Below are positions 45,264 to 55,989 of a DNA stretch of 64,000 nt, piece after piece. Position 1 is the first letter of the stretch. The number at the start of each line of letters is the position of its first letter. The DNA is from Cohaesibacter celericrescens (GTDB lineage: Bacteria > Pseudomonadota > Alphaproteobacteria > Rhizobiales > Cohaesibacteraceae). Position numbers and translations under genes: made by a program. The notes under the pieces are model-generated. The model saw only the letters and a list, made by a program, of their open reading frames with translations. It made no database searches and was not told where the DNA came from. The stretch is taken from the NCBI RefSeq assembly GCF_002866925.1, contig NZ_PKUQ01000031.1, positions 62,001 to 126,000 of the forward strand. The letters are read 5' to 3'.

Positions 45264-48152
45264 ATGAGCAACGAAAATAACAACGACAACAGCAACGACC
45301 CATCTGAAAAAAAGACTTTGTCTTTGGGTAAAAGTGTAGGGACGGGTACCGTACGCCAGAGTTTTTCGCATGGCCGCTCCAAAGCGGTTGTTGTCGAAAA
45401 ACGAAAGCGCCGTTTCAATGCACCGGCTGACGCCAAGCAGACCGCAAGGGCTGCAACTGGTGAACCAGCTCAGGCTACGCCTGAAGCTCCTGCCAAAACA
45501 GCAGCAAAGCCGGCACGCGCGCCAAACCAGGCCAAGGGAGGGCCATCGCAAGGTGGTAACCAAAACCGTGGTGCAGGTGCTGGGCAAGGTGGCAAAGGCC
45601 AACGCCAAGGGCAACGCAATCGCGCCGGTGGCGGCGGTGGACAGGCTGCATCTGCATCCGGCCAGCGCAATCTGACATCTTCTGAGAATGCAAAACGTCT
45701 TCAGGCGCTCGAAGCTGCGAAATCTCGCGCTCGCGAAATGGAGATCCGCAAAAAAGAAGATGAAGCACGTCGCATTGAAGAAGATGCTCGCCGTAAAATC
45801 GAGGAAGAAGCAAAGCGCAAGGCTGCCGAAGAGGCTGCTCGCGAAAAAGCTATTCTAGATGCTCAGAAAGCAGAAGAAGAGAAAAAAATACGCGAAGCTG
45901 CTGAAGCTGCGAAAGCTGCTGAAATAGCAAAATCGCCGACGAAACCAACACCTCGCTCTGACAGCAGACCTGCTCGGACCGGAGATCGCCCTGCTGGAAA
46001 CCGCCCAGCTCGCACTGGGGAGCGCCCCGCTGGTGCACGCCCAGGCGGTGGACGCCCTGGCGGAGCAGGAGATCGCCCTGCTGGAAACCGTCCGGCAGGC
46101 GGTGGCAGACCGGGTGGCGGACGACCAGCTCCTGCAAGCTTTGCAACGGCAGCTCCCGATCCGACAGCCGAGGGCAAGCCAGGTGCCAAAACCATCAAGC
46201 CGGTGCCGAAGAAACCACGTCCAGAGGATGCGACCCGTCCGGAACAACCAGCCAAGCCGCGCACCGATGATCGCCGCCGTGGCAAGTTGACCTTGTCAAA
46301 TGCGCTCAATGAAAATGAGCGTCAACGCTCACTGGCATCCATGCGTCGTCGCCGTGCCAAGCAACGTGGCGCGCAGAATGATGTGCCGCGCGAAAAGGTT
46401 TTCCGCGAAGTCATTATTCCTGAAACCATTACGGTTCAAGAATTGGCTCAGCGTATGACGGAACGTGCCGTGGACGTGATCAAAATTCTGATGAAACAGG
46501 GCCAAATGGTCAAAACGGTCGACATACTTGATGCCGATACCGCGCAACTTGTGGCCGAAGAACTGGGTCACGCTGTGAAACGTGTATCCGAAGCCGATGT
46601 TGAAGAAGGCTTGTACGAGCGCAAAGACAGCGACGAGAGCATGGAACCCCGTCCTCCTGTGGTCACGATTATGGGTCACGTTGACCATGGTAAGACCTCT
46701 TTGTTGGATGCTCTGCGCCACGCCAATGTTGTAAAAGGCGAAGCCGGTGGCATCACCCAGCATATTGGTGCCTATCAAGTTGAGCAGGATGGTCAAAAGA
46801 TCACTTTCATCGATACTCCGGGTCACGCAGCCTTTACTGAAATGCGTGCACGTGGTGCGAAATCCACTGACATCGTCATTCTTGTAGTGGCTGCCGATGA
46901 CGGCGTCATGCCGCAAACCATTGAAGCGATCAACCATGCCCGCGCTGCTGAAGTGCCGATCATCGTTGCCGTGAACAAAATGGATTTGCCAGCTGCCGAT
47001 CCGTCGCGTGTCCGCAACGAACTGTTGCAGCATGGTGTGTTTGTTGAAACCATGGGCGGTGATGTTCTTGAGGTTGAAGTATCTGCCCTCAAACAAACGG
47101 GGCTCGATACTCTGTTGGAAGCCATCCTTATTCAGTCCGAGATGCTTGAATTGAAAGCCAACCCGGATCGTGAAGCTGATGGTGTGGTTGTTGAAGCCAA
47201 ACTCGATAAAGGACGCGGTCCAGTTGCTACCGTGCTGGTTCAACATGGAACCCTGAATGTTGGCGATATTGTTGTTGCTGGCGAACAATGGGGTAAAGTA
47301 CGTGCACTGGTTGATGACCTTGGTGATAAAGTGGACAACGCGGGTCCATCCAAACCGGTTGAAATCTTGGGCTTCTCCGCAGCTCCAGATGCTGGCGATC
47401 AGTTCGCTGTGGTTCAGACCGAAGGACGTGCGCGTGAAATTGCTGACTATCGCATTCGCAAGAACAAAGATTTGGCCGCTGCAAAAGCCAACCGCGGTTC
47501 GCTTGAACAGATGCTTAATCAGCTGAAAGATTCTGATCTGAAAACCTTCCCGCTTGTCATCAAAGGCGACGTGAAGGGCTCGGTTGAAGCAATCATCGGC
47601 GCACTGGACAATATCGGCAACGAAGAAGTCTCAGCGCAGATCCTGCACTCCGGTGTTGGTGGCGTGACAGAGTCCGATGTAACCCTTGCTGAAGCATCTG
47701 GCGCACCAATCATTGCCTTTAACGTTCGTGCCAATGCACAAGCCAAACAGGCAGCTGAACAAAAGGGCGTTGAAATTCGATATTACAACATTATCTATGA
47801 TCTAACAGATGATGTGAAATCGGGTATGTCTGGTTTGCTGTCTCCAGAAGTACGCGAGACCTTCATTGGTTACGCCGAAATTCTGGAAGTCTTCAACATC
47901 ACCAAAGTTGGTAAAGTGGCTGGTTGTCGTGTTACCGAGGGTGTGGTTGAGCGAGGCACTGGGGTCCGTTTGCTGCGTGACAACGTGGTGATCCATACTG
48001 GCAAGCTGTCCACCCTTAAGCGCTTCAAAGATGAAGTCAAAGAAGTGGTTGTTGGACAGGAATGTGGTATGGCCTTTGAAAAATACGAAGATCTTCGCGC
48101 TGGCGACCGGATCGAGTGTTTCCGCGTGGAAGAAATCGCTCGCTCGCTTTAA
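45264..48152 (+). CDS. infB: Translation initiation factor IF-2
   Basis: 962-residue GTPase that places initiator tRNA on the ribosome. The N-terminal region has [21 protein letters not shown] (family start region). A charged coiled coil (about 150-225) and a Pro/Gly/Arg-rich repeat tract (about 235-300) follow. The G domain carries [15 protein letters not shown] (about 470), [15 protein letters not shown] and NKMD. Domains II-IV follow with [21 protein letters not shown] 45264 chosen by family N-terminus; a TTG at 45231 overlaps the preceding stop. Strong terminator downstream. Confidence 0.97.
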   Translation: MSNENNNDNSNDPSEKKTLSLGKSVGTGTVRQSFSHGRSKAVVVEKRKRRFNAPADAKQTARAATGEPAQATPEAPAKTAAKPARAPNQAKGGPSQGGNQNRGAGAGQGGKGQRQGQRNRAGGGGGQAASASGQRNLTSSENAKRLQALEAAKSRAREMEIRKKEDEARRIEEDARRKIEEEAKRKAAEEAAREKAILDAQKAEEEKKIREAAEAAKAAEIAKSPTKPTPRSDSRPARTGDRPAGNRPARTGERPAGARPGGGRPGGAGDRPAGNRPAGGGRPGGGRPAPASFATAAPDPTAEGKPGAKTIKPVPKKPRPEDATRPEQPAKPRTDDRRRGKLTLSNALNENERQRSLASMRRRRAKQRGAQNDVPREKVFREVIIPETITVQELAQRMTERAVDVIKILMKQGQMVKTVDILDADTAQLVAEELGHAVKRVSEADVEEGLYERKDSDESMEPRPPVVTIMGHVDHGKTSLLDALRHANVVKGEAGGITQHIGAYQVEQDGQKITFIDTPGHAAFTEMRARGAKSTDIVILVVAADDGVMPQTIEAINHARAAEVPIIVAVNKMDLPAADPSRVRNELLQHGVFVETMGGDVLEVEVSALKQTGLDTLLEAILIQSEMLELKANPDREADGVVVEAKLDKGRGPVATVLVQHGTLNVGDIVVAGEQWGKVRALVDDLGDKVDNAGPSKPVEILGFSAAPDAGDQFAVVQTEGRAREIADYRIRKNKDLAAAKANRGSLEQMLNQLKDSDLKTFPLVIKGDVKGSVEAIIGALDNIGNEEVSAQILHSGVGGVTESDVTLAEASGAPIIAFNVRANAQAKQAAEQKGVEIRYYNIIYDLTDDVKSGMSGLLSPEVRETFIGYAEILEVFNITKVGKVAGCRVTEGVVERGTGVRLLRDNVVIHTGKLSTLKRFKDEVKEVVVGQECGMAFEKYEDLRAGDRIECFRVEEIARSL
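45960..46140 (+). repeat. Degenerate tandem repeats inside infB
   Basis: Imperfect units coding for repeats of R-P-A-G-(D/N/G)-R in the IF-2 linker. A 23-base segment beginning GGAGATCGCC is exactly repeated at 45981-46003 and 46068-46090. Such a tract can expand or contract by slippage in multiples of three without breaking the frame. Confidence 0.75.
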
Positions 48153-48182
48153 GACACGTGACGATCTGTTAACAGTGATAAA

Positions 48183-48219
48183 AGAAGGTCGAAGCAATCG
48201 CTTTGACCTTCTTCCCTTT
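48183..48219 (+). terminator. Terminator of infB
   Basis: 13-pair stem AGAAGGTCGAAGC/GCTTTGACCTTCT (48183-48195, 48200-48212; one G-U pair) with loop AATC, then TCCCTTTT. It separates infB from rbfA. Confidence 0.82.
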
Positions 48220-48288
48220 TGAAGTAGATGAAGGCTAACGACACAAACAGTCTAAGCCATTCTGGCTGCGGTCGGTCCAACTCCCACC

Positions 48289-48744
48289 ATGGCCCTTAAC
48301 AATTTGGATGATACTATGGGACGTGGTTCTCACAAGGGCGGTGGTATGCCGTCCCAACGCCAGCTGCGCGTCGGCGAGCTGGTTCGCAAATCTTTGTCTG
48401 AATGCCTGACACGCGGCGAAATCAGAGATCCCTTGCTAGAAATGCATGTGATTTCTATTCCCGAAGTGCGCATGAGTCCGGATTTGAGCCTTGCAACAGC
48501 CTATGTCATGCCACTTGGGGCTCCCGGGCAAGAGCAACCCATTGTTGATGCCCTTAACAGTCACAAAAAGTATTTACGCGGACGTTTGGGCCGTGACGTT
48601 GCAATGAAACATACACCTGACTTGCGTTTTCGCTATGACGAGACCTTCGACGAAGCATCACGCATTGATGCGCTGCTCAGCTCTCCGCTTGTCCAGCAGG
48701 ACCTACTGAAAAAAGACGACGTCGAAAATGACGACGAGAAGTAG
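48289..48744 (+). CDS. rbfA: 30S ribosome-binding factor A
   Basis: 151-residue KH-type cold-shock factor for 16S rRNA 5' end maturation. [19 protein letters not shown] (about 22-40), [15 protein letters not shown] and [19 protein letters not shown] are the conserved parts. The start is unclear: ATG 48289, 48316 and 48346 are all in frame. The conserved part begins just after 48346, and 48289 has no clear ribosome binding site. truB follows by 12 bases. Confidence 0.92.
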   Translation: MALNNLDDTMGRGSHKGGGMPSQRQLRVGELVRKSLSECLTRGEIRDPLLEMHVISIPEVRMSPDLSLATAYVMPLGAPGQEQPIVDALNSHKKYLRGRLGRDVAMKHTPDLRFRYDETFDEASRIDALLSSPLVQQDLLKKDDVENDDEK

Positions 48745-48756
48745 GACCGTACGGCC

Positions 48757-49794
48757 ATGTCAGATAGCGATATAGAAAATAACCCTGCTTCTGAGCAGAA
48801 CTTCAAGCCAAAAGCCAAACCTAAAAAACAACAGTTCCGTGCGAAACGCCGGACCGACGTTCACGGCTGGGTGGCTTTTGACAAACCCCTGAACATGACG
48901 TCAACGCAAGCTGTTGGTGCGATCAAACGCATATTTAATGTCAAGAAGGCTGGTCACGCAGGCACCTTGGACCCATTGGCAACCGGATGCCTGCCGATTG
49001 CCATTGGTGAAGCCACAAAAACGGTGTCTTATGTTATGGATGGATTCAAGGAATATGAGTTCACCGTGCGCTGGGGAGAAGAAACCTCAACAGATGATAC
49101 CGAAGGGGAACTGATAGACAGTTCTGCCCATCGACCAACACGCAGTGAAATCGAAGCAAGCCTTGCTTCTTTTACCGGCACCATTATGCAAGTCCCTCCC
49201 ATCTTTTCTGCGATCAAAGTCAACGGTGAACGTGCCTATGACCTTGCACGGGATGGTGAGAATTTCAAATTGGATGCTCGACCAATCACCATTCACAAAT
49301 TGACCCTTATCGACTGTCTCGATGAGGATACTGCTGTTTTTGCCGCTCAATGTTCCAAGGGAACGTATGTCCGTTCTTTAGCGAGGGATATCGGGCGGCA
49401 TCTTGGAACGCGTGGCCATGTGATTGGCCTGCGTCGGCTCATATCCGGACCATTCAGTGAGGAAATGCTTATTTCACTGGACGATCTTGAAAGCTTGAGC
49501 CATAGTGCGCCCGGCGAGCCCGGGCTCGCCAATGCTTTGCTTCCTGTAGAGACCGCGCTGGACGACATCCCGGCACTGGCCGTAAACAGGAATGCCGCAG
49601 CAAGGTTACGCCGTGGTCAAACGGTATTGCTGCGTGGACAAGATGCTCCAATCGAAGGTTTTGTTGCCGCCATGAATGCAGGTATGCTCGTGGCGATTTG
49701 CGAAATACTCGAAGGGGACCTCTGGCCAAGGCGTGTTTTCAATCTGCCTGAAGGGGCTCCCAGTTTTTCTGGTCCTCCTCAGCCTACAATTTAA
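48757..49794 (+). CDS. truB: tRNA pseudouridine-55 synthase
   Basis: 345-residue enzyme making pseudouridine 55 in the T-loop of tRNAs. [17 protein letters not shown] and [20 protein letters not shown] contain the catalytic Asp (about residue 72). [10 protein letters not shown]-like [15 protein letters not shown] is the third motif. The first 27 residues are a lysine-rich tail. rpsO begins ten bases after its stop. Confidence 0.96.
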   Translation: MSDSDIENNPASEQNFKPKAKPKKQQFRAKRRTDVHGWVAFDKPLNMTSTQAVGAIKRIFNVKKAGHAGTLDPLATGCLPIAIGEATKTVSYVMDGFKEYEFTVRWGEETSTDDTEGELIDSSAHRPTRSEIEASLASFTGTIMQVPPIFSAIKVNGERAYDLARDGENFKLDARPITIHKLTLIDCLDEDTAVFAAQCSKGTYVRSLARDIGRHLGTRGHVIGLRRLISGPFSEEMLISLDDLESLSHSAPGEPGLANALLPVETALDDIPALAVNRNAAARLRRGQTVLLRGQDAPIEGFVAAMNAGMLVAICEILEGDLWPRRVFNLPEGAPSFSGPPQPTI

Positions 49795-49804
49795 GGAGAC
49801 CTCG

Positions 49805-50074
49805 ATGTCGATTACTGCTGAACGCAAGCAAGAACTGATCAAAGAATATGGCACAAAAGACGGCGACACTGGTTCCCCTGAGGTACAGGTTGCTGTTTTG
49901 ACAGAGCGGATCGTCAATCTGACTGAGCATTTCAAGTCTCATAAGAAAGACAATCACTCCCGTCGTGGCCTTCTCAAACTGGTATCCCTGCGTCGTAAGC
50001 TTCTTGACTATGTCAAAGCCAAAGATGTTGCTCGTTATCAGGACCTGATCTCACGACTGAATCTGCGTCGTTAG
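49805..50074 (+). CDS. rpsO: 30S ribosomal protein S15
   Basis: 89-residue primary 16S rRNA binding protein. [40 protein letters not shown] and the C-terminal [12 protein letters not shown] match S15 throughout. AAGGAG six bases before ATG 49805 settles the start, although the frame is open further upstream. It precedes pnp, as in most proteobacteria. Confidence 0.98.
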   Translation: MSITAERKQELIKEYGTKDGDTGSPEVQVAVLTERIVNLTEHFKSHKKDNHSRRGLLKLVSLRRKLLDYVKAKDVARYQDLISRLNLRR

Positions 50075-50080
50075 TCCTTT

Positions 50081-50118
50081 AAAAACGCGGCACTCCTAAG
50101 CGAGCGCCGCGTTTTTAA
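50081..50118 (+). terminator. Terminator of rpsO
   Basis: 11-bp perfect stem AAAAACGCGGC/GCCGCGTTTTT (50081-50091, 50106-50116), running into T5 within the right arm. Confidence 0.88.
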
Positions 50119-50297
50119 TATTCAGTATTATTCAAAATGGCTGTTTGGCTATTTGAAATGCAGAAAAAATATTAAATCAGCCATAGTTGTATGCTCTGAT
50201 TACCATCCATCACAGGCAGGATTGCCAGTGACTTTGTTGGTCTGTCTTTACGATCCGATTAAAGTTTCTTGTTGTCTTGCCCGTGAACGATTTAAAC

Positions 50298-50339
50298 ATG
50301 CTCCATAATTGTCCGAATTGCCGGAGCATTTACGAAAGG
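50298..50339 (+). promoter_or_regulatory. Hairpin in the pnp leader
   Basis: ATGCTCC (50298-50304) pairs with GGAGCAT (50333-50339), with a further AATT/AATT pairing inside. It ends nine bases before the pnp ATG and next to its AAAGGA ribosome binding site. In E. coli the pnp leader stem-loop is cut by RNase III for PNPase self-repression; by analogy this may be a similar site. Confidence 0.5.
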
Positions 50340-50348
50340 ACATTAGAA

Positions 50349-52478
50349 ATGTTCGATATTCAACGCGAAGAAATTGATTGGGCTGGCCAGACACTGGTGC
50401 TCGAAACCGGCAAAATTGCCCGTCAAGCAGACGGCGCAGTGCTTGCCACTCTCGGTGGAACCACTGTGCTAGCGACCGTTGTGTCTGCAAAGCAGCCTAA
50501 ACCCGGTCTGGACTTCTTCCCACTGACCGTCAACTATCAGGAAAAAGCATACGCTGCTGGTAAAATCCCAGGTGGATATTTTAAGCGCGAAGGCCGTCCT
50601 TCCGAAAAAGAAACTCTTGTTTCTCGCCTGATCGACCGTCCAATCCGTCCGCTGTTTGTAGAAGGCTACAAATGCGAAACCCAAGTCATCCTCACGGTAT
50701 TGAGCCATGACATGGAAAACGATCCAGATATTCTGGCCCTAGTTGCAACGTCCGCTGCATTGACCCTGTCCGGTGTCCCATTCAAAGGACCGATCGGTGG
50801 TGCACGCGTTGGTTTGATCAATGACGAGTTTGTTCTCAACCCCGCTGTTGACACCATGGAAGAATCCAAACTGGATCTGATCGTTGCTGGTACCAGTGAC
50901 GCAGTTCTGATGGTTGAATCCGAAGCCCAGAACTTGCCAGAACAGACCATGCTCGACGCGGTAATGTTTGGCCACAAAGCCTTCCAGCCTGTTATTGAAG
51001 CCATCATTCGATTGGCTGAAAAAGCTGCTAAAGAGCCTCGTGATTTTGTCACTCCAGACAATTCCGAACTGAAAGCCAAAGTTGCTGAACTTGTAGGTGC
51101 CGAACTGGCAGAAGCCTATAAAATCACATCAAAAGGCGAACGCCGCGACGCCATTGATCTTGCAAAAGCCAAAGTGATTGAAGCTTTTTGTGACCCAGAA
51201 AATGCTGACGCACCCGCCACTTCATTGGTTGGCGACGTGTTCAAAAAAGTCGAAGCTGGCATTGTTCGTGGTCAGATCATTGAAACAAGCAGTCGCATTG
51301 ATGGTCGTGATCTCTCAACTGTGCGCTCGATTAAATCTGAAGTAGGCATCTTGCCCCGCACCCACGGTTCCGCACTGTTTACCCGCGGTGAAACGCAGGC
51401 AATGGTTGTTGCGACACTGGGAACAGGAGACGATGAGCAGTTTGTTGATGCGCTGGATGGGACTTACAAAGAACGGTTCCTGCTGCATTACAACTTCCCT
51501 CCATACTCTGTTGGTGAAACCGGCCGTACCGGCTTTACTGGTCGTCGCGAAGTGGGTCATGGCAAGCTTGCATGGCGTGCTGTTCGTCCCGTACTGCCAG
51601 CCCACCATGATTTCCCATACACCCTGCGTGTTGTTTCAGAAGTGACCGAATCCAACGGTTCGTCTTCCATGGCAACCGTATGTGGTACTTCTTTGTCACT
51701 TATGGATGCCGGTGTACCGCTCAAGTCACCTGTTGCTGGTATCGCCATGGGTCTGATCAAAGAAGGCGAAAAATTTGCTGTTCTTTCCGATATCCTGGGT
51801 GATGAAGATCATCTTGGGGATATGGACTTCAAAGTGGCTGGTACCTCCGAAGGCATCACTTCTTTGCAGATGGACATCAAGATCGACGGCATCACCGAAG
51901 AGATCATGAAAATCGCTTTGGAGCAGGCCAAAGGCGGTCGCTTGCACATTCTTGATGAAATGAGCAAAGCGCTGAACGAAGCCCGTCCAGAAGTTGGCGA
52001 ACATGCTCCTCGCATCGAGACCATGAAGATCCCTACCGACAAGATCCGCGAAGTTATCGGGTCTGGTGGTAAGGTTATCCGTGAGATCGTGGAGAAAACC
52101 GGTGCTAAAGTCGATATCGCTGATGACGGTACCATCAAGGTTGCTTCTTCTGATGGCGCGGCAATCACGGCTGCTGTCAACTGGATCAAATCCATTGCTG
52201 CTGAACCTGAAGTGGGTGTTATCTACAAAGGTAAAGTTGTCAAAACCGTTGATTTCGGTGCCTTTGTAAACTTCTTTGGCGCACGAGACGGCTTGGTACA
52301 CATCTCCCAGCTTACCGACACACGCACCAACAAAGTGACGGACGTTGTCAAAGAAGGCGACAGCGTATTTGTTAAATTGTTGGGCTTTGATGAGCGCGGC
52401 AAAGTGCGCCTGTCAATGAAAATGATTGATCAGGCAACTGGTGAAGAAACAAAACAAGAAGCTGCAAGCGAGGAATAA
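50349..52478 (+). CDS. pnp: Polyribonucleotide nucleotidyltransferase (PNPase)
   Basis: 709-residue phosphorolytic 3'-5' exoribonuclease of the degradosome. The first RNase PH domain includes [20 protein letters not shown]. The second has the catalytic region [20 protein letters not shown] (about 440). The KH domain carries [17 protein letters not shown] (about 567) and the S1 domain [19 protein letters not shown] (about 635). The start [11 protein letters not shown] at 50349 fits the family; the frame is open from 50277 but reads as leader. Confidence 0.97.
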   Translation: MFDIQREEIDWAGQTLVLETGKIARQADGAVLATLGGTTVLATVVSAKQPKPGLDFFPLTVNYQEKAYAAGKIPGGYFKREGRPSEKETLVSRLIDRPIRPLFVEGYKCETQVILTVLSHDMENDPDILALVATSAALTLSGVPFKGPIGGARVGLINDEFVLNPAVDTMEESKLDLIVAGTSDAVLMVESEAQNLPEQTMLDAVMFGHKAFQPVIEAIIRLAEKAAKEPRDFVTPDNSELKAKVAELVGAELAEAYKITSKGERRDAIDLAKAKVIEAFCDPENADAPATSLVGDVFKKVEAGIVRGQIIETSSRIDGRDLSTVRSIKSEVGILPRTHGSALFTRGETQAMVVATLGTGDDEQFVDALDGTYKERFLLHYNFPPYSVGETGRTGFTGRREVGHGKLAWRAVRPVLPAHHDFPYTLRVVSEVTESNGSSSMATVCGTSLSLMDAGVPLKSPVAGIAMGLIKEGEKFAVLSDILGDEDHLGDMDFKVAGTSEGITSLQMDIKIDGITEEIMKIALEQAKGGRLHILDEMSKALNEARPEVGEHAPRIETMKIPTDKIREVIGSGGKVIREIVEKTGAKVDIADDGTIKVASSDGAAITAAVNWIKSIAAEPEVGVIYKGKVVKTVDFGAFVNFFGARDGLVHISQLTDTRTNKVTDVVKEGDSVFVKLLGFDERGKVRLSMKMIDQATGEETKQEAASEE

Positions 52479-52512
52479 TTCTCGGCATCTTTTGGTTTAA
52501 TCGAATGAATAG

Positions 52513-52545
52513 AAAAGCCCGTCAGCTAACGCTGACGGGCTTTTT
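52513..52545 (+). terminator. Terminator of pnp
   Basis: 14-bp perfect stem AAAAGCCCGTCAGC/GCTGACGGGCTTTT (52513-52526, 52531-52544) with a TAAC loop and a T-run. Confidence 0.93.
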
Positions 52546-52662
52546 ATTTGTCATTTCATTTAAAATCGGTTGCCGTCGCCGCGGCGATCTACCTGTTCAG
52601 GCCTTTTCTCAGTCTGATAGTTCTCCACCGAAGTCATGGCCAAATTTGCCAACCTTCAACAC

Positions 52663-52688
52663 AAAAAAGAGGGCCGAAGCCCTCTTTT
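52663..52688 (-). terminator. Terminator of fabI
   Basis: 10-bp perfect stem AAAAGAGGGC/GCCCTCTTTT (52665-52674, 52679-52688). Read on the minus strand the loop is TTCG and six T follow. It ends the fabB-fabI transcript, convergent to pnp. Confidence 0.9.
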
Positions 52689-52727
52689 ACCATTCACATA
52701 TCCAATCAAGCAAACGGCTTATCGGAG

Positions 52728-53534
52728 TCACAATTTATCGAAAATGGCAAGATTTTCCAGCGTTGGCATCGAAACACAATTGTAACCGGAATCGACAAAA
52801 TGACTCTCTCCGGTAACTTTTTTCGACAGATCTGACAACAGATAGAGAGCGGTGCCCCCGACATCTTCGATTGTACAGGTTTCACGCAGCGGGCTGTTGT
52901 CACGCTGATAATTATACATCATACGCGCATCAGAGATGCCGGCACCGGCCAGCGTCCGAACGGGACCAGCAGAAATGGCATTCACACGGATGCCTGACGG
53001 GCCGAAATCGTTTGCCAAATAACGAACGGATGCTTCCAACGCAGCCTTGGCTACGCCCATCACATTGTAGTTCGGCATAACGCGAATGGAACCAGCATAT
53101 GTCAGAGTGATCATAGAACCGCCATCGGTCATTAAGTCGGCGGCACGTTTGGCAACCTCTGTGAAGGAGAAGCAGGAGATCACCATGGTGCGCGAGAAAT
53201 TGTCACGACTTGTATCTGCGTAGCGGCCCTTGAGTTCATTCTTGTCAGAAAAACCAATGGCATGGACGATAAAGTCAATCTTGCCCCATTGTTCCTTCAG
53301 TGTTTCGAAAACAGCATCGACTGATTCCAGATCCTCAACATCGCATGGTATAACGATGTCAGAATTGACCTTCTCAGCCAGCGGTTTGACACGCTTGCCA
53401 AGAGCGTCACCCTGATAGGTGAACGCCAGTTCGGCTCCATGATCATGCAGCATCTGAGCGATGCCCCACGCAATAGAATTACCGTTCGCAACACCCATAA
53501 TCAGGCCGCGTTTTCCTTGCATCAGTCCGGTCAT
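52728..53534 (-). CDS. fabI: Enoyl-[acyl-carrier-protein] reductase (NADH)
   Basis: 268-residue SDR enzyme for the last step of each fatty-acid elongation cycle. The nucleotide motif GVANGNSIAWGIAQ (about 14-27) is the FabI variant of the SDR glycine motif. The catalytic Tyr and Lys are in NYNVMGVAKAALEASVRYLA (about 157-176). This target of triclosan-type inhibitors is the first copy in a fabA-fabB-fabI set read leftwards. It starts 14 bases after the fabB stop, so is co-transcribed. Confidence 0.96.
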   Translation of the reverse strand: MTGLMQGKRGLIMGVANGNSIAWGIAQMLHDHGAELAFTYQGDALGKRVKPLAEKVNSDIVIPCDVEDLESVDAVFETLKEQWGKIDFIVHAIGFSDKNELKGRYADTSRDNFSRTMVISCFSFTEVAKRAADLMTDGGSMITLTYAGSIRVMPNYNVMGVAKAALEASVRYLANDFGPSGIRVNAISAGPVRTLAGAGISDARMMYNYQRDNSPLRETCTIEDVGGTALYLLSDLSKKVTGESHFVDSGYNCVSMPTLENLAIFDKL

Positions 53535-53548
53535 ATTTCTGACAGTCC

Positions 53549-54766
53549 TTATCCGTTATAACGCTGGAAGATGAGCGTCGCATTGGTGCCACCGAAACCG
53601 AAACTGTTAGACAAAGCAACATCAATCGATTTATCGAGGCGTTCACGCACGATGTTCATATCCGCAAATTCCGGATCCAGTTCGGTGATGTGAGCAGATT
53701 CGCCAATAAATCCAGCCTGCATCATCAACAGGGAATAAATGGATTCTTGAACGCCTGCGGCACCCAGAGAGTGACCTGTTAACGACTTAGTGGAGGCGAT
53801 ATGAGGCTGATCGCTGCCAAAGACTTCGCGAATAGCACCCATTTCAGCGATATCGCCTACCACAGTAGATGTGCCGTGACAGTTGATATAATCAACCTTG
53901 CCATCCAATGTAGCCATCGCTTGATGCATGCAACGTTTGGCGCCTTCACCTGATGGGGCAACCATATCATACCCATCTGACGTGGCGCCATAACCAACGA
54001 TTTCAGCGTAGATTTTTGCGCCACGTGCTTTGGCATGTTCAAGCTCTTCAACCACCAATACACCAGCACCGCCAGCGATAACAAAGCCGTCGCGCGTAAT
54101 GTCATAGGCCCGAGAAGCAGTGGTGGGTGACTCATTATGTTTGGAGGTCATCGCACCCATAGCATCAAACAGGTTGGACATGGACCAGTCGAGATCCTCA
54201 TGGCCACCGGCAAAGACGATGTCTTGCTTGCCCATCTGGATCAACTCACAGGCGTTACCAATGCAATGGGCAGAAGTGGAACAAGCCGACGAAATAGAAT
54301 AGTTGACGCCGTGGATCTTGAACCATGTTGCCAATGTGGCAGAGGCCGAAGATGACATGGCTTTTGGCACAGCAAAAGGCCCAATGCGTTTCGGCGACCC
54401 GTTTTTGCGGGTGATATCCGCTGCCTGAACCACCGTTTGCGTGGATGGTCCGCCGGACCCCATAACAATACCGGTGCGCTCGTTGGTGATGTCGCTTTCT
54501 TCCAGACCTGCATCAGCGATGGCCTGTTTCATGGCGACATGATTCCACTCACCGCCTTTGGACAGAAAGCGCTTGGCGCGACGATCAATCAAATCGGTTG
54601 TGTCTATGTCTGGGGCACCCCAGACCTGACAACGGAATCCATGATCGGCAAAATCCTGCGCAAAGGATATACCGGATTTTGCATCACGCAGGGATGTTGT
54701 AACGGCGTCGGCATCGTTACCGATGGAGGAAACAATACCCAAGCCGGAAATGACTACACGTCTCAT
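53549..54766 (-). CDS. fabB: 3-oxoacyl-ACP synthase I
   Basis: 405-residue condensing enzyme needed to elongate unsaturated acyl chains. The active-site cysteine is in [17 protein letters not shown] (about 160). The two histidines are in [11 protein letters not shown] (about 297) and TGHSLGAAG (about 331). The glycine-rich end [14 protein letters not shown] is standard. GAGG lies eight bases before the ATG. It pairs with fabA upstream, which supports KAS I rather than KAS II. Confidence 0.96.
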   Translation of the reverse strand: MRRVVISGLGIVSSIGNDADAVTTSLRDAKSGISFAQDFADHGFRCQVWGAPDIDTTDLIDRRAKRFLSKGGEWNHVAMKQAIADAGLEESDITNERTGIVMGSGGPSTQTVVQAADITRKNGSPKRIGPFAVPKAMSSSASATLATWFKIHGVNYSISSACSTSAHCIGNACELIQMGKQDIVFAGGHEDLDWSMSNLFDAMGAMTSKHNESPTTASRAYDITRDGFVIAGGAGVLVVEELEHAKARGAKIYAEIVGYGATSDGYDMVAPSGEGAKRCMHQAMATLDGKVDYINCHGTSTVVGDIAEMGAIREVFGSDQPHIASTKSLTGHSLGAAGVQESIYSLLMMQAGFIGESAHITELDPEFADMNIVRERLDKSIDVALSNSFGFGGTNATLIFQRYNG

Positions 54767-54958
54767 AATCTAGGCCTCACTATCAAATTCGGGGCGCACT
54801 ATTTTCAAGCAAATCATACAGATTTACTTGGGCCATGAATATGGTGCTGACAAGGGAAGAAGCCATTTTTTCAGAAAATGCTTCAATCAACAGCATAATT
54901 CACACAGCCATATATTGGGTTGGAACAAAATAAGGTTCGCTAAAGGCTCAATACCCTC

Positions 54959-55468
54959 TTAAGCGTCCTTAAAAGCACCAACACGTAAATCCTTGGCGGT
55001 AAATACGGTTTCTCCGTCGGCTTTAACCCAACCATCACCGATGCCCAGGTTAAGACGTCCCTTCATGACGCGCTTATATTCGACGCCGAACTGCACCAGT
55101 TTGGTTGCTGGTGTGATCATGCCAGAGAATTTGATTTCACCAACCGAAATGGCGCGGCCCTTGCCTTCAAGCCCCAACCAACCAAGGTAAAATCCCGTCA
55201 TCTGCCAAAGCGCATCCAGCCCCAGACAGCCAGGCATGACCGGATCGCCAGCGAAATGGCAATCGAAGAACCAGCGCTCGGGGGTGATGTCATATTCTGC
55301 CAGAATCTGGCCCTTGCCATATTCGCCACCATCTTCTGAAATCTCGGTGATCCGATCCAGCATCAGCATAGGCGGCAGAGGCAACTGGGGATTACCCGGC
55401 CCGAACATTTCACCGCGACTGCAGGTCAGAATTTCTTCGTAAGTGTAGCTGGATTGGCGCTTTTCCAT
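54959..55468 (-). CDS. fabA: 3-hydroxydecanoyl-ACP dehydratase/isomerase
   Basis: 169-residue hot-dog-fold enzyme that introduces the double bond at C10. The catalytic His and Asp lie in [20 protein letters not shown] (about 66-85). [19 protein letters not shown] is the conserved N-terminal strand. [12 protein letters not shown] at 55468 is the family start; the open frame continues to 55558 without family character. First gene of the fabA-fabB-fabI series, 192 bases before fabB, and divergent from irr. Confidence 0.96.
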   Translation of the reverse strand: MEKRQSSYTYEEILTCSRGEMFGPGNPQLPLPPMLMLDRITEISEDGGEYGKGQILAEYDITPERWFFDCHFAGDPVMPGCLGLDALWQMTGFYLGWLGLEGKGRAISVGEIKFSGMITPATKLVQFGVEYKRVMKGRLNLGIGDGWVKADGETVFTAKDLRVGAFKDA

Positions 55469-55568
55469 TCGGTTTCCACTCTCATCTTTCGTAAGTTCGC
55501 TCACGTCTCTAAGCGAGATCGTCTTAACGCACGGATGGGCTGTCCGAAGCAGCCGCATAACCGTGCAT

Positions 55569-55606
55569 ACCGATTTGCATCGGTCTGCGATATGACTTTA
55601 TGTCAT
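55569..55606. promoter_or_regulatory. Two adjacent palindromes upstream of fabA
   Basis: ACCGAT-TTGC-ATCGGT (55569-55584) and ATGAC-TTTAT-GTCAT (55592-55606), 100-140 bases before the fabA ATG. Such pairs suit binding of a dimeric regulator of unsaturated fatty acid synthesis, but no known consensus is matched. Confidence 0.3.
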
Positions 55607-55879
55607 CTGTTTGTCTTTCTCATTCGCTTATAGCCTGTTCTGTTGGACAGGACTAGGCGTTCTAATGATTAAGTTAACACTTGTTATACAATCAATTGCG
55701 GCAAAATTGGCATTCCTTACGGCATTTCCAAAAGGAAATGAGATCGGACCCAAATGAACCGTTTACCCCAAGCATGACTCTGGCCGCCACTTTCTTGGGT
55801 GCGGTTAAGAACCAGCAACAAATGTCCATTTATCGCCGACTTTATTATTACGCGGGAGATGTGGTTTTATGTAGTTTAC

Positions 55880-55908
55880 TTGCTGTCTCAAAAAAAAAGC
55901 TCTATATC
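55880..55908 (+). promoter_or_regulatory. Possible irr promoter
   Basis: TTGCTG (55880-55885), 17-base spacer containing a nine-A run, TATATC (55903-55908). It is 81 bases before the irr start. Confidence 0.4.
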
Positions 55909-55989
55909 TGAAGGACGGGCAATAAACTGCCCCATTGAGACGCCATGCGTCGCTATGAACCGCATGTTCGTCTATCAGGGATTATTGGC

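Larger units (their letters stand above)
55469..55989. other. Divergent control region fabA/irr
   Basis: About 520 bases without a gene. It holds two small palindromes near fabA (55569-55606), the inverted repeat CATTTCC-AAAA-GGAAATG (55723-55740), and a possible irr promoter (55880-55908). An open frame at 55681-55911 has no protein-like features. Confidence 0.5.

Noticed and set aside
46329-47288. 319-codon minus-strand frame opposite infB
   Set aside because: Antisense shadow of the IF-2 GTPase domain; Asn/His/Phe-rich with no recognisable domain.
55681-55911. 76-codon frame in the fabA/irr gap
   Set aside because: No ribosome binding site, no homology-like pattern, covers inverted repeats and the likely irr promoter.
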